Source of the DNA: Couchioplanes azureus
GTDB taxonomy: Bacteria; Actinomycetota; Actinomycetes; Mycobacteriales; Micromonosporaceae
NCBI RefSeq assembly: GCF_014648355.1
Contig: NZ_BMQY01000005.1
Coordinates: 62,001 to 126,000 of the forward strand
DNA length: 64,000 bases
Reading direction: 5' to 3'
In this document: positions 35,509-45,860 of the stretch, piece by piece
Position numbering within the stretch: position 1 is the stretch's first letter
Layout: each line of letters begins with the position of its first letter
Made by a program: the position numbers and the translations under genes
The notes under the pieces: generated by a model
Seen by the model: only the letters and a program-made list of their open reading frames with translations
Database searches by the model: none
Told to the model about the DNA's origin: nothing

Positions 35509-36728
35509 TGCATTCCCTCCGGCATGGGGTTGCTCAATTCCTTCATCTCGTTGATGGCCGGCACCGCCATCGGGTCCAGGCCGTGGGCCAGCGCCAGGTA
35601 GATCGAGGCGAAGTCCGGCACCGCCACCAGCGAGGCGAGCCGTTCCAGCGCGGAGCCGCCCTCGGCGGTCACCACGTCGCAGCGCACGCCGCGGCGCTCG
35701 GCGAGGACCTGGACGGCGTCCGCCCGGCGCTCCTCGACCGCGACCGGCTCGTCCGCGTCGTCCTGCGGGTTGAGGCCGCCGTCGCGCATGACGACGAGGC
35801 GCAGGCGGGTGGTCGAGTCCTCCTCGTCGGCGGGGTCGGCGAAGATGTCGCGCGACGACTCGGCGAGGCCCCCGAACGGGCCGTCGAGCAGGCCGACCCG
35901 GCCCCGGCCGGCCTCGCCCAGCGCGCCGGCCATCACCGGGTAGCGGGCGTTCGCCGCGAGCGTGTCGGCGAAGCGGCGGGCGGCGACCGTCGCCAGCGGG
36001 GACGAGCCCCACACGATCGGCACCGAGCCGGCCAGGTCGAGGGCGAGGGACTTGGCCGGGTTGACGAAGGACTCGGCGCCCGGGCGGCAGCGCTCGGCGT
36101 CGGCGTCGAGGCGGGCCGCGGTCTCGGCGAGGTCGGCCTCGTTGACCTTGACCAGGCCGAGGCTGCGGGCGGCGAGCAGTACGGGCACGGCGAGGCCCCA
36201 CAGGCTGGCCCGGGCGGGCGCGCGCCGCGGCACCGGGATGAACGGGGCCCGGGCCCGCTCGGCGACCGCCTGCAGCTCCGAGTCGGGGTTGCCGATCGCC
36301 ACGAGCCGGGCGCCGCGGCGGGCGGCGGCGTCGGCGGCGGCCAGCGCCTCGGGGCTGCGGCCGGAGGCGGAGACGGCGATGACCACGTCGGCCGCGCCGA
36401 CCCAGCCGGGCACGCCCGCGCTGCGGTGCCCGATCACGGGTACGGGACAGCGCGGACCCGCGACCGTGGCCAGGATGTTGCCGGTCAGGCCGGCCGTGCC
36501 GATGCCGGCGACGACGACCGCGCGCGGACGGCCCTCGTCGGCGAGCACGCTCAGGTTGGCCTCGGCGGCCAGGGCCGCCGACTCCCGCACCTGGGCTCCC
36601 GCGGACGCGGTGGCGCGCAGCATGCCTCCCGGGTCGTTGCCGAGCATCGCCTTCTCGTCCTCGAGCAGCGACTCGTCGGCCACGCGACACCCGGTGAGCC
36701 CGGCCGTGCCGTCTTCGGGGCTTGCCAT
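35505..36728 (-). CDS. SIS-domain protein, phosphoglucose/phosphomannose isomerase-like
   Basis: This is a 407-residue protein with two SIS (sugar isomerase) halves. The first has VVAGIGTAGLTGNIL and AVSASGRSPEALAA; the second includes IVWGSSPLA, and the C-terminus ends in NEMKELSNPMPEG. It matches the protein between manA and manB in mycobacteria (Rv3256c), which is of unproven activity. GGAGAGG lies 5-8 nt before the ATG. It is translationally coupled to the CDF gene. Confidence 0.88.
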   Translation of the reverse strand: MASPEDGTAGLTGCRVADESLLEDEKAMLGNDPGGMLRATASAGAQVRESAALAAEANLSVLADEGRPRAVVVAGIGTAGLTGNILATVAGPRCPVPVIGHRSAGVPGWVGAADVVIAVSASGRSPEALAAADAAARRGARLVAIGNPDSELQAVAERARAPFIPVPRRAPARASLWGLAVPVLLAARSLGLVKVNEADLAETAARLDADAERCRPGAESFVNPAKSLALDLAGSVPIVWGSSPLATVAARRFADTLAANARYPVMAGALGEAGRGRVGLLDGPFGGLAESSRDIFADPADEEDSTTRLRLVVMRDGGLNPQDDADEPVAVEERRADAVQVLAERRGVRCDVVTAEGGSALERLASLVAVPDFASIYLALAHGLDPMAVPAINEMKELSNPMPEGMQ

Positions 36729-36812
36729 CAGGCCACCTCTCCACCCTGCTCGGCGGCGCCCGCCGCCAGCGGCCATGCGGGCCGCCGGGCACGGGCATCT
36801 CGTTTCGGACCA

Positions 36813-36826
36813 GGTGATCCTAACCG
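36813..36826 (-). promoter_or_regulatory. CGGTTAGGATCACC element upstream of the SIS gene
   Basis: This 14-bp sequence contains a TAGGAT -10-like core (36817-36822). An identical copy lies at 37265-37278 before the Trm112 gene. The distance to the SIS start is 84 nt. No convincing -35 was found. Confidence 0.5.
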
Positions 36827-37017
36827 TGTGCGGCGGTCGCCACCGCACAGGCGCTACGCCCCGCGGACATACCCCGGACGCGCGCCGACATACCCGGACG
36901 ACGGGCCCCGGGCGCGGTCCCCGAGGGGCGCAAGCGCCGGCGGATACGACAGGCGACCCGGGAACAGCGTTCCCTCCAGTCGCGTGCGCGAAACCGGGGC
37001 CCGGCGGGTGGCTGTCC

Positions 37018-37224
37018 TCAGGAGGACGCGGGGTCCGCGGAGGTCGCGGGCCCGGTGCCGGGCCGGGACTCGTCCAGCAGGAGCACCGGGATGTCGTCCC
37101 GCACCTCGAAGACGCGGCCGCACTCGGTGCAGGTCAGCGTCTGCGCGGCCGGGTCGTGGGTCAGCGGCGCGTGGTGCGTGTCCGGGCAGGCCAGGATTTC
37201 CAGCAGGTGCGGATCGAGGGCCAC
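37018..37224 (-). CDS. Trm112-family zinc-ribbon-like protein
   Basis: This 68-residue protein has ILACPDTHHAPL and LTCTECGRVFEVRDDIPVLL. The Cys pattern (C...CTEC) is that of the UPF0434/Trm112 family, small partners of methyltransferases and other enzymes. The first CxxC is reduced to a single Cys followed by PDTHH, as often in actinomycetes. GGAG lies ~8 nt upstream. It stands between manB and the SIS gene, as is usual in this group. Confidence 0.92.
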   Translation of the reverse strand: MALDPHLLEILACPDTHHAPLTHDPAAQTLTCTECGRVFEVRDDIPVLLLDESRPGTGPATSADPASS

Positions 37225-37264
37225 CGGACGGCTCCTTGGGGGGTGCGGGCTGTTTCGCGGACCC

Positions 37265-37278
37265 GGTGATCCTAACCG
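37265..37278 (-). promoter_or_regulatory. Second CGGTTAGGATCACC element
   Basis: This element overlaps the manB stop and lies 40 nt before the Trm112 start. It is identical over 14 bp to the one at 36813. The TAGGAT core is a candidate -10. Confidence 0.5.
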
Positions 37279-38651
37279 CGGACGATGGCGAGCACCTCGT
37301 CGCGCAGGGCGGCCATCCGGTCCGGCTTGGGCGCTTCGACGTTGAGGCGCAGCAGGGGTTCGGTGTTGGAGGCGCGCAGGTTGAACCAGGCGCCGTCGCC
37401 GAGGTGGGCGGTCATGCCGTCGAGGTCGTCGAAGGTGGCGTCCGGGAACGCCGCGCGCACCTCGGCGATCTTGGCGGCCGCGTCGGCCACGGTGGAGTTG
37501 ATCTCACCGGAGGCGCTGTAGCGCTCGAACTCGGCCGCGAACTGCGACAGCGGCTGCTCCTGCCCGCCCAGGGCCGCGAGCACGTGCATCGCAGCGAGCA
37601 TGCCGGTGTCGGCGAACCAGAACTCGCGGAAGTAGTAGTGCGCGGAGTGCTCACCGCCGAAGACGGCGTCGGTGCGGGCCATCTCGGCCTTGATGAACGA
37701 GTGGCCGACCCGGCTGCGGACCGGCTCGCCGCCGCACTCCTTGATGATCTCGGGCACGGCGGCGGAGGTGATCAGGTTGTGGATCACCGTGGCGCCCGGG
37801 AACCGCGCCAGCTCCCGCTTGGCCACCAGGGCGGTGATGGCGGAGGGCGAGACCGGGTCGCCGTGCTCGTCCACGACGAAGCAGCGGTCGGCGTCGCCGT
37901 CGAACGCCAGCCCGATGTCGGCGCCCTGCTCGCGGATCGCTTGCTGCAGGTCGACGAGGTTGGCCGGATCCAGCGGGTTGGCCTCGTGGTGGGGGAACGA
38001 GCCGTCCAGCTCGAAGTACATCGGCACGATCTCCAGCGGCAGCGACGGCAGGAGCTGGTTGCCCAGCACCGCCGGCACCGTGAAGCCGCCCATGCCGTTG
38101 CCCGCGTCCACGATCACCTTCAGCGGGCGGATGCCGCTCAGGTCGACCAGCGAGCGCAGGTACTTGGCGTAGCCCTCGAGCAGGCTGATGTGCTCGATCC
38201 GCGGCGGCATCTCGGCGACCGCGTCGAGGTCGCCGAGCAGCTCCTCGGCCCGCATCCGGACGATGGCCAGGCCGCTGTCCTGCCCGACCGGCTTCGCACC
38301 CGCGCGGCACAGCTTGATGCCGTTGTACTGCGCGGGGTTGTGGCTGGCGGTGAACATGGCGCCGGGCAGGCCGAGCGACCCGGAGGCGTAGTAGAGCTGG
38401 TCGGTGGAGGCCAGGCCGATGTGGACGCCGGCCGCGCCGGCAGAGTTGGCGCCGTAGGCGAACGCCCGCGCCAGCCCCGGGCCGGTCTCGCGCATGTCGT
38501 GGGCGATGACGATCTTGTCGGCGTCGTCGCCGGACTCCCGCAGCATCTCCACGAAGGCGGTGCCCAGAGCGCGGGCCACGGTCTCGTTGAGCTGGTCGGG
38601 CACGACGCCGCGGACATCGTACGCCTTCACGAGCTGGGACAGGTCAGTCAA
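37272..38651 (-). CDS. manB: Phosphomannomutase/phosphoglucomutase
   Basis: This is a 459-residue enzyme that turns mannose-6-P into mannose-1-P. The phosphorylated serine is in TASHNPAQYNGIK, the magnesium loop is DGDADRC, and the sugar-binding loop is GGEHSAHYY. The TTG start (TTGACTGACCTG) has GAGGGG 6-9 nt upstream; the frame is open a further 66 nt upstream without an alternative site that looks better. It feeds mannose-1-P guanylyltransferase at 53.2 kb. Confidence 0.95.
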   Translation of the reverse strand: MTDLSQLVKAYDVRGVVPDQLNETVARALGTAFVEMLRESGDDADKIVIAHDMRETGPGLARAFAYGANSAGAAGVHIGLASTDQLYYASGSLGLPGAMFTASHNPAQYNGIKLCRAGAKPVGQDSGLAIVRMRAEELLGDLDAVAEMPPRIEHISLLEGYAKYLRSLVDLSGIRPLKVIVDAGNGMGGFTVPAVLGNQLLPSLPLEIVPMYFELDGSFPHHEANPLDPANLVDLQQAIREQGADIGLAFDGDADRCFVVDEHGDPVSPSAITALVAKRELARFPGATVIHNLITSAAVPEIIKECGGEPVRSRVGHSFIKAEMARTDAVFGGEHSAHYYFREFWFADTGMLAAMHVLAALGGQEQPLSQFAAEFERYSASGEINSTVADAAAKIAEVRAAFPDATFDDLDGMTAHLGDGAWFNLRASNTEPLLRLNVEAPKPDRMAALRDEVLAIVRG

Positions 38652-38756
38652 CGCACACCCCTCAGCGAGTTCCGTCCCGCAGAGAGTAACGGAGCCCGGG
38701 CAACCGTCACGGCTCATTCGCCCTGCGTCACCGTCCGGCGTGTGCCGGCAGGGTGC

Positions 38757-40190
38757 TCAGAGCTCGACGCCGGTGAGGACCATGACACGTGGCTCGGTGT
38801 AGTCCTCCATGGCGCTCGCGACGCCCTCCCGGCCCACGCCGCTGCCCTTCACGCCGCCGTAGGGCATCTGGTCCGCCCGGTAGGAGGGCACGTCGCCCAC
38901 GACCACGCCGCCGACCTGGAGCCGGCGGTGTGCCGCGAAGGCCGTCCGGATGTCGTGGGTGAAGACGCCGGCCTGCAGCCCGTACGCGGAGTCGTTGATC
39001 GCGGCGAAGCCGGCCTCGTCGGACGGCACCTCCGAGACCACCACCACCGGGCCGAACACCTCCTCGGCGACCACCTTGGCGCCGGCCGGGACGCCGGTCA
39101 GCAGCGTCGGCGGGTACGTGGCGCCGTCGCGCTCGCCGCCGGTCACCACCATGGCGCCGGCCGCCACCGCCTCGTCGACCCAGGACTCGACGCGCCGGGC
39201 CGCCTCCTCGCTGATCATCGGTCCCACCTCGACCGCCGGGTCCGCCGGGTCGCCGGTGCGCAGCGCTTCCATCGCGCTGGTGAGCCGGGGCAGCAGGTCC
39301 AGGCCCTGGTGTACGTACACGCGCTGGACGGCGATGCAGCTCTGGCCGGCCTGATAGGTGCCGAAGGTGGCGATGCGCCCGGCGGCCCGGTCGAGGTCGT
39401 CGTCGGCGCCGTAGTCGCCGCAGACCAGCACCGCCGCGTTGCCGCCGAGCTCCAGGGTGACGTGCTTCTCCGGGGCGGCGCGCCGGATCTGCGCGCCGAC
39501 CGGGCCCGAACCGGTGAACGACACGACGGGCAGCCGGGGGTCGGCGACCAGGCCAGCGGCGCGGTCGTTGGGCACCGGCAGCACGGAGAACAGGCCGGCC
39601 GGCAGGTCGGTCTCCGCGAGGATCGAGCCCAGCAGCAGGGCGGTCAGCGGGGTGGCCGGCGCGGGCTTGACCACGATCGGCGCGCCCACCGCCAGCGCCG
39701 GCGCGACCTTGTGGGCGACCAGGTTCAGCGGGAAGTTGAAGGGCGAGATGCCCAGCACCGGGCCGCGCGGGACGCGCCTGACCACCGCGATCCGGCCGGT
39801 ACCGCCCGGATCGGTGTCGAGCCGCTGCAGGTCACCGGCGAACCGGCGGGCCTCCTCGGCGGCCCAGCGGAACACCGACACCGCCCGGTCGGCCTCGACC
39901 AGCGCCCACTTCACCGGCTTGCCGTTCTCGGCGGTGATCAGCTCGGCGATCTCCCGGCGGCGCTCGGCGAGCCGGCGCGACACGTGGTCGAGGGCGGCGG
40001 CGCGCACGTGGGCGGGCAGGGCCGCGGCCTCCTCGGCGACGGCGGCCGCCGCGGCGACCGCGGCCCCGATCTGGTCGTCCCCGGCCCACGTGGTGCGCCC
40101 GACCGTGCGGCCGTCCCAGGGCGAGGTCACCGTCACCTCGCCGGAGCCGTGCGCCTCGGCGCCTGCCACATAAAAGGCTGTCGCATCCAC
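38757..40190 (-). CDS. Aldehyde dehydrogenase, substrate unknown
   Basis: This is a 477-residue NAD(P)-dependent ALDH. Cofactor site ISPFNFPLN, general base LELGGNA, catalytic Cys in YQAGQSCIAVQR, and GGVKGSGVGREG near the end are all present. It resembles enzymes annotated as phosphonoacetaldehyde or glyceraldehyde-type dehydrogenases, but I cannot choose. The GTG start is 6 nt after TAGGCT, so the mRNA may be leaderless. It is divergent from a GAF regulator whose own target seems to be the second ALDH; the shared 124-bp spacer may serve both. Confidence 0.88.
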   Translation of the reverse strand: MDATAFYVAGAEAHGSGEVTVTSPWDGRTVGRTTWAGDDQIGAAVAAAAAVAEEAAALPAHVRAAALDHVSRRLAERRREIAELITAENGKPVKWALVEADRAVSVFRWAAEEARRFAGDLQRLDTDPGGTGRIAVVRRVPRGPVLGISPFNFPLNLVAHKVAPALAVGAPIVVKPAPATPLTALLLGSILAETDLPAGLFSVLPVPNDRAAGLVADPRLPVVSFTGSGPVGAQIRRAAPEKHVTLELGGNAAVLVCGDYGADDDLDRAAGRIATFGTYQAGQSCIAVQRVYVHQGLDLLPRLTSAMEALRTGDPADPAVEVGPMISEEAARRVESWVDEAVAAGAMVVTGGERDGATYPPTLLTGVPAGAKVVAEEVFGPVVVVSEVPSDEAGFAAINDSAYGLQAGVFTHDIRTAFAAHRRLQVGGVVVGDVPSYRADQMPYGGVKGSGVGREGVASAMEDYTEPRVMVLTGVEL

Positions 40191-40196
40191 ACCGTC

Positions 40197-40202
40197 AGCC
40201 TA
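40197..40202 (-). promoter_or_regulatory. TAGGCT-N6-GTG leaderless-type start of the ALDH gene
   Basis: TAGGCT on the minus strand is 6 nt before the GTG at 40190. The same hexamer and spacing occur before the metallopeptidase-like gene and fbiC. Confidence 0.6.
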
Positions 40203-40314
40203 TGCCCGGTACGCGCCCGGGAATCGCGCCCGGCAGGACGCCACCGCATGCCGCACACCCTGTTGTCCGCAGCCGTGCTGGGGGCCACGATGGTGGGGTC
40301 TGGGAGGTGCCCGC

Positions 40315-41610
40315 ATGTCCAACCCCTGGCTCGCCCTCGACCTCGGCGCCGATCCGGCGGAGCGGATCACCGAGGTCGGCCGCGCCCACGAGCGGTTCGT
40401 GACCGGGGAACGGCTCGGGGAACGCCCCTTCGGCCGGGTACGCCCGGTGGTCGCCGACTCGTGGCGGCGCACGGCCGCCGCCCGGCTCAGTCCGGACGCC
40501 ACCGCGCCCATCGAGCTGAGCGACGGGGAGCTGGAGGCCTACCGGGCCGCGCATCCGCTGTCCCGGGTGCTGCCCCTCTTCCGCGACCTGCTCGGCGGGC
40601 TCGCCGACGACGGCGACCACCTCATGGCGGTCTGCGACGCGCACGGCCGCTTGCTCTACGTCGAGGGCCACGGCAGTGCGCTGCGCGGGGCCGAGTCGAT
40701 GAACTTCGTGCCCGGCGCCCGCTGGGACGAGGCACATGCCGGCACCAATGCGCCGGGCACCGCGCTCGCCGTCGACCACCCGCTGCAGATCTTCGCCACC
40801 GAGCACTTCAGCCGCGGCGTGCAGCGCTGGACGTGCGCGGCGGCGCCGATCCACGACCCCGCGACCGGCGCGCTGCTCGGCGCGATCGACGTGACCGGCG
40901 GCGATCACCTGGCCAACCCGCACAGCCTCGCGCTGGTCCGGGCCACCGCGCTCGCCGCCGAGGCCTTTCTCGGCAGCGGTGCGCGGCCGGCCGGCGCCGC
41001 CACCACCACGGTGTCCGTGCTCGGGCGCGAAGACGCCGTGGTGGCGGTCGGGGGGCGTCAGCTGCGGCTCGGCCGCCGGCATTCGGAACTGATCTGCCTG
41101 CTTCTGGTCCACCCCGACGGGCGTACGGGAGATCAATTGGGTTTCGATCTCTACGCCGACGACCTCAATCCGGTGACGGTACGCGCGGAGCTGTCCCGCC
41201 TGCGCCGCATCCTCGGGCCGCAGGTGCTGGACTCGCGCCCCTACCGGTTGCGCGGCGAGACGTCGGCGGACTTCCTCGACGTGACCCGGCTGCTGGAGCG
41301 GGGCCGCGTCGGGGAGGCGCTGGCGGCCTATCCGGGGCCGCTGCTGCCGTCGTCGGACGCGCCCGGCGTGGTGCGGCTGCGCCACCTGCTCGACTCCCGG
41401 CTGCGGACCGCGGTCCTCGCCGCCGGGGACCACCGGCTCATCCAGCGCTGGGTGGCCACGGCCTGGGGTGCCGACGACCTCGAGATGTGGGAGGCCTACG
41501 CGGCCGCGCTCCCCCACGGCTCGCCGGCACGCCTGCTGGCCGACCACCAGACGGCCCGGCTCGCCGCCGAGTACGGCATTGCAACGTCCGTGCAACGTCT
41601 CCGTCGTTAG
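40315..41610 (+). CDS. GAF-domain regulator with winged-helix C-terminus
   Basis: This is a 431-residue protein. The N-terminal ~220 residues follow the AcoR-type sensor layout: SWRRTAAARL, then a GAF-like fold with GARWDEAHAGTNAPGTAL and TCAAAPIHDPATGALLGAIDVTGG. There is no AAA+ domain and no Fis helix. Instead residues ~240-330 look like an OmpR-type winged helix (QLRLGRRHSELICLLL, RAELSRLRRILG) followed by a helical tail. GGGAGG precedes the ATG. It is upstream of, and very likely controls, the acetaldehyde dehydrogenase-DUF779 pair. Confidence 0.88.
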   Translation: MSNPWLALDLGADPAERITEVGRAHERFVTGERLGERPFGRVRPVVADSWRRTAAARLSPDATAPIELSDGELEAYRAAHPLSRVLPLFRDLLGGLADDGDHLMAVCDAHGRLLYVEGHGSALRGAESMNFVPGARWDEAHAGTNAPGTALAVDHPLQIFATEHFSRGVQRWTCAAAPIHDPATGALLGAIDVTGGDHLANPHSLALVRATALAAEAFLGSGARPAGAATTTVSVLGREDAVVAVGGRQLRLGRRHSELICLLLVHPDGRTGDQLGFDLYADDLNPVTVRAELSRLRRILGPQVLDSRPYRLRGETSADFLDVTRLLERGRVGEALAAYPGPLLPSSDAPGVVRLRHLLDSRLRTAVLAAGDHRLIQRWVATAWGADDLEMWEAYAAALPHGSPARLLADHQTARLAAEYGIATSVQRLRR

Positions 41611-41649
41611 CGTCCGCCGTGTCCACCACGGATACGGAGGTCGTGCGCC

Positions 41650-43172
<1,523 letters not shown>

Positions 43173-43173
<1 letters not shown>

Positions 43174-43544
43174 TGGGTGCCCGGGTGGACGTGACTCCCG
43201 CGGCGGCCGAGCTCATCCGGTCGCTGCGGGAGCGGCACGGGCCGTTGATGTTCCACCAGTCCGGCGGCTGCTGCGACGGAAGCGCCCCGATGTGCTATCT
43301 CGACGGCGAGTTCCGTACGGGTGCCAGCGACGTCCTGCTGGAGGAGCTGCGCATCGACGGCGTGGCGGAGCCGGTGCGGTTCTGGATGAGCGCGGCGCAG
43401 TTCGAGGCGTGGAAGCACACCCATCTCACCGTGGACGTGGTGCCGGGTCGCGGCAGCGGCTTCAGCCTGGAAGCGCCGGAGGGGGTGCGGTTCCTCATCC
43501 GCAGCCGCCTGCTCTCCTCCCCGCCGCATACCGGAAGTGATTGA
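43173..43544 (+). CDS. DUF779 protein, partner of aldehyde dehydrogenase
   Basis: This 123-residue protein has MFHQSGGCCDGSAPMCY, the Cys-rich hallmark of DUF779, and FWMSAAQFEAWKHT. DUF779 genes sit next to ExaC-type aldehyde dehydrogenases in many bacteria, but the function is not known. The start overlaps the ALDH stop, so the two are coupled. Its 3' end overlaps the convergent methyltransferase gene by 50 nt. Confidence 0.93.
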
Positions 43545-44247
43545 CGAGCCGGTAACTTCCATCGGCCCTTCGGTACGGGCGAGCCGCCGCGAGCACCGCG
43601 CCGGCTCGTCCCGCGTCTTCGCCCAGGAGGACGCCGCGGACGAGGGCGTCGTCGTCCGGGACCTCCCAGGGCACCTCGGCGAGCGCCTCCCGCACGTCGA
43701 CGAGGCCGCCGTCGGTCAGCAGTTCCGCCAGCCCGCCGGGCAGGCGCAGGTCGCCGTCGGGCCGTGGCGGCCCGTCGTCCAGGGCGCGTTCGACGGCGTC
43801 GAGCTCGTTGCGGGCCGCTTCGGCCCAGTTCGCCACGGCGACGTGCCCGCCGGGCCCGGTCACCCGGATCATCTCGGCCAGCGCGTCGTCGGTGTCCTCC
43901 GCGAACTGCAGCGCGTTGAACGACGTCACGAGGTCGAAGGTGGCGTCTCCCCAGGGCAGTTCCTCCGCCCCGCCCAGCCGGACGTCCGCGCTCTTCCGCC
44001 GGGCCAGGCCGACCATGCCCGGCGCGGGATCGATGCCGGCGGTCACCATGCCGAGGCGGGCGCAGTAGGCAAGGAAGTCACCACTGCCACAGCCGACGTC
44101 GAGTACGCGCACGGCACGAGTGTGGCGACGGCGGCCGGCGCGGGTGGCGTCGAGGATCGCGCGCCATGCGGGCTCGGCGAAGGTGCCCCAGAGGTCGGCC
44201 CAGCCCTCGGCGACGGCGGACCAGCGGCTCGGATCTGCGCCGTTCAC
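43495..44247 (-). CDS. Class I SAM-dependent methyltransferase
   Basis: This 250-residue protein has a Rossmann fold: motif I VLDVGCGSGDFLAY, motif II GIDPAPGMVGLARRK, and the FDLVTSFNALQFAEDTDD segment of the Methyltransf_11 group. The substrate is unknown; the first 40 residues (WSAVAEGWADLWGTFAEPAW) resemble those of small-molecule methyltransferases. Its end overlaps DUF779 in opposite sense. It is divergent from the deacetylase gene across 176 bp. Confidence 0.88.
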   Translation of the reverse strand: MNGADPSRWSAVAEGWADLWGTFAEPAWRAILDATRAGRRRHTRAVRVLDVGCGSGDFLAYCARLGMVTAGIDPAPGMVGLARRKSADVRLGGAEELPWGDATFDLVTSFNALQFAEDTDDALAEMIRVTGPGGHVAVANWAEAARNELDAVERALDDGPPRPDGDLRLPGGLAELLTDGGLVDVREALAEVPWEVPDDDALVRGVLLGEDAGRAGAVLAAARPYRRADGSYRLVNHFRYAAGRRAGGCG

Positions 44248-44423
44248 GTGCTCACCTCTCGTCCTCGCTCCTCAGTGGAGTCGTCAGGCAGCGGATTGTC
44301 ACCCATGAGGTGCGACATCTCCCGGAAGCGTGCCAGCCCTTCCCGCCGGCTGGCCGCTCGTCGTGCCGCCGCACCATAGTTGCTGTCCACGGCGGATTTC
44401 CCGCACATGGACGGAGTGTGACG

Positions 44424-45302
44424 ATGCGTACCCCCAAGGTGTTGGTGATCGCTCTGGTGCTGAGCGGACTGGCCGGTTGCGGCACAGCCGGCAACGCCGG
44501 CCGGGAACCCGCCGGGAACGCCGCCGGGGCGCAGCCAGCGTCCTCCGTCTCGGCGTCGCCCGATCCGGAGGCCCCCTCCTCCGCGTCGGCGCCCGACGCC
44601 GATCCGACGCCACCCTCCCCGCCCGGCACGCCGTCGAAGCCGGCCACGCCGGGCACCGGCGGGAAGCACACCCCGGAGGCCGGCGAGGCCCGCCACGGCG
44701 GCCCGGCGAACAGCCACATCGCGACGGGTCAGGCCGGAGTGGCACTGACCTTCGACGACGGCCCGGACCCGGTGCAGACGCCCAGGCTGCTCGACCTGCT
44801 GGGCAAGAACGACGTCAAGGCGACCTTCTGCCTGGTCGGGATGCGCGCCGCCGAACATCCCGAGCTCGTACGGCGGATCGTCCGCGAGGGGCACACGCTG
44901 TGCAATCACACCTGGCGGCACAACCTGACGCTGGGCCAGGAGAAGCCGGCGAAGATCCGCGCCGACCTCCAGAAGACCAACGACGCGATCCGCGCGGCCG
45001 TGCCCGATGCGCAGATCAAGTACATGCGGGCACCGGGCGGCAACTTCACCCGCCGGTTCGTGCAGGAGGCCGCCCAGCTGGGCATGACCTCGATCTACTG
45101 GCAGGTGGACCCGCGCGACTGGGAACACCACGGCGAGTCGTCCGGCGCACACCAGGAGAAGATCATCCGGGAGGTGCAACAGCACGTCGGCAAGGGCGCG
45201 ATCGTGCTCTCGCACGACAACGCGCAGCCGGACACCATCGCCGCCTACCAGACGCTCCTTCCGTGGCTGAAGAAGCGTTACAAACTGATTGCCCTGCCGT
45301 GA
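44424..45302 (+). CDS. Polysaccharide deacetylase lipoprotein (NodB domain)
   Basis: This is a 292-residue protein. The lipobox LAGCG puts Cys-19 at the membrane surface. A Pro/Ser/Ala-rich linker (~22-95) is followed by a NodB domain with LTFDDGPDPVQTPRLLD (metal Asp), NHTWRHN (metal His pair) and, near the end, IVLSHDNAQP. The family removes acetyl groups from peptidoglycan, chitin or related glycans outside the cell. GGAG lies 8 nt before the ATG. It stands alone between convergent and divergent neighbours. Confidence 0.93.
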   Translation: MRTPKVLVIALVLSGLAGCGTAGNAGREPAGNAAGAQPASSVSASPDPEAPSSASAPDADPTPPSPPGTPSKPATPGTGGKHTPEAGEARHGGPANSHIATGQAGVALTFDDGPDPVQTPRLLDLLGKNDVKATFCLVGMRAAEHPELVRRIVREGHTLCNHTWRHNLTLGQEKPAKIRADLQKTNDAIRAAVPDAQIKYMRAPGGNFTRRFVQEAAQLGMTSIYWQVDPRDWEHHGESSGAHQEKIIREVQQHVGKGAIVLSHDNAQPDTIAAYQTLLPWLKKRYKLIALP

Positions 45303-45308
45303 CGACGG

Positions 45309-45674
45309 TCAGTGTGACGGCGGGATGACGCGCAGGTGGCCGCGGCGGCCGGTCTGGTGGCCGGGGAGGTTGTCGTGCTCCTCCGGGCGCGGCGGCGGGG
45401 CCGGGCGGGCCGCCTCGCGCACGGCGTCCGCCAGCGCGACGAGGTCGTCCGTCGTGGGCGGCGGGGGCGCGAAGTCGCCGTCGTGGCGGACCAGCTCCCA
45501 GCCGCGCGGCGCGGTGAGGCTGCGGGCGTGCGGTTCGCAGAGGTCGTACGTGTGCGGCTCGGCGAAGGCGGCCAGCGGGCCCACCACGGCCGTGGAGTCG
45601 CTGTAGACGTAGGTCAGGGTGGCGACCGCCTGTCGGGGACAGCCGTTCCGGGAGCAGCGCCGTGGGGACCTCAC
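45309..45674 (-). CDS. DUF3499 protein
   Basis: This 121-residue protein starts RCSRNGCPRQAVATLTYVYSD and has YDLCEPHARSL, the DUF3499 pattern with Cys residues that may bind zinc, then a conserved GWELVR. The C-terminal third is Pro/Arg-rich and variable. It is conserved in actinobacteria next to the zincin-like protein (Rv3258c-Rv3259 order). TAACGT lies 6 nt before the GTG. Confidence 0.92.
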   Translation of the reverse strand: MRSPRRCSRNGCPRQAVATLTYVYSDSTAVVGPLAAFAEPHTYDLCEPHARSLTAPRGWELVRHDGDFAPPPPTTDDLVALADAVREAARPAPPPRPEEHDNLPGHQTGRRGHLRVIPPSH

Positions 45675-45680
45675 GGCGGC

Positions 45681-45686
45681 ACGTTA
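45681..45686 (-). promoter_or_regulatory. -10 element of DUF3499 gene
   Basis: TAACGT on the minus strand is 6 nt before the GTG start with no ribosome-binding sequence between. Confidence 0.45.
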
Positions 45687-45848
45687 TCTCTAAGCGCGCT
45701 CGCGCGGGGCCGATGGTGCCGCGACACGCCGACCCACAATGCATCACGATTTCGACATGGCGCTCCGACACGCCGTCCCTATGGGGCGAATTCCCGGTGA
45801 CGAAACGCGGCCGACACAGCCTGACCACGTGCCACGCATTTCGCGGGC

Positions 45849-45854
45849 TAGGCT
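45849..45854 (+). promoter_or_regulatory. TAGGCT-N6-GTG start of the zincin-like gene
   Basis: TAGGCT ends 6 nt before the GTG at 45861, as in the ALDH (40190) and fbiC starts. Confidence 0.6.
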
Positions 45855-45860
45855 GGTCGC

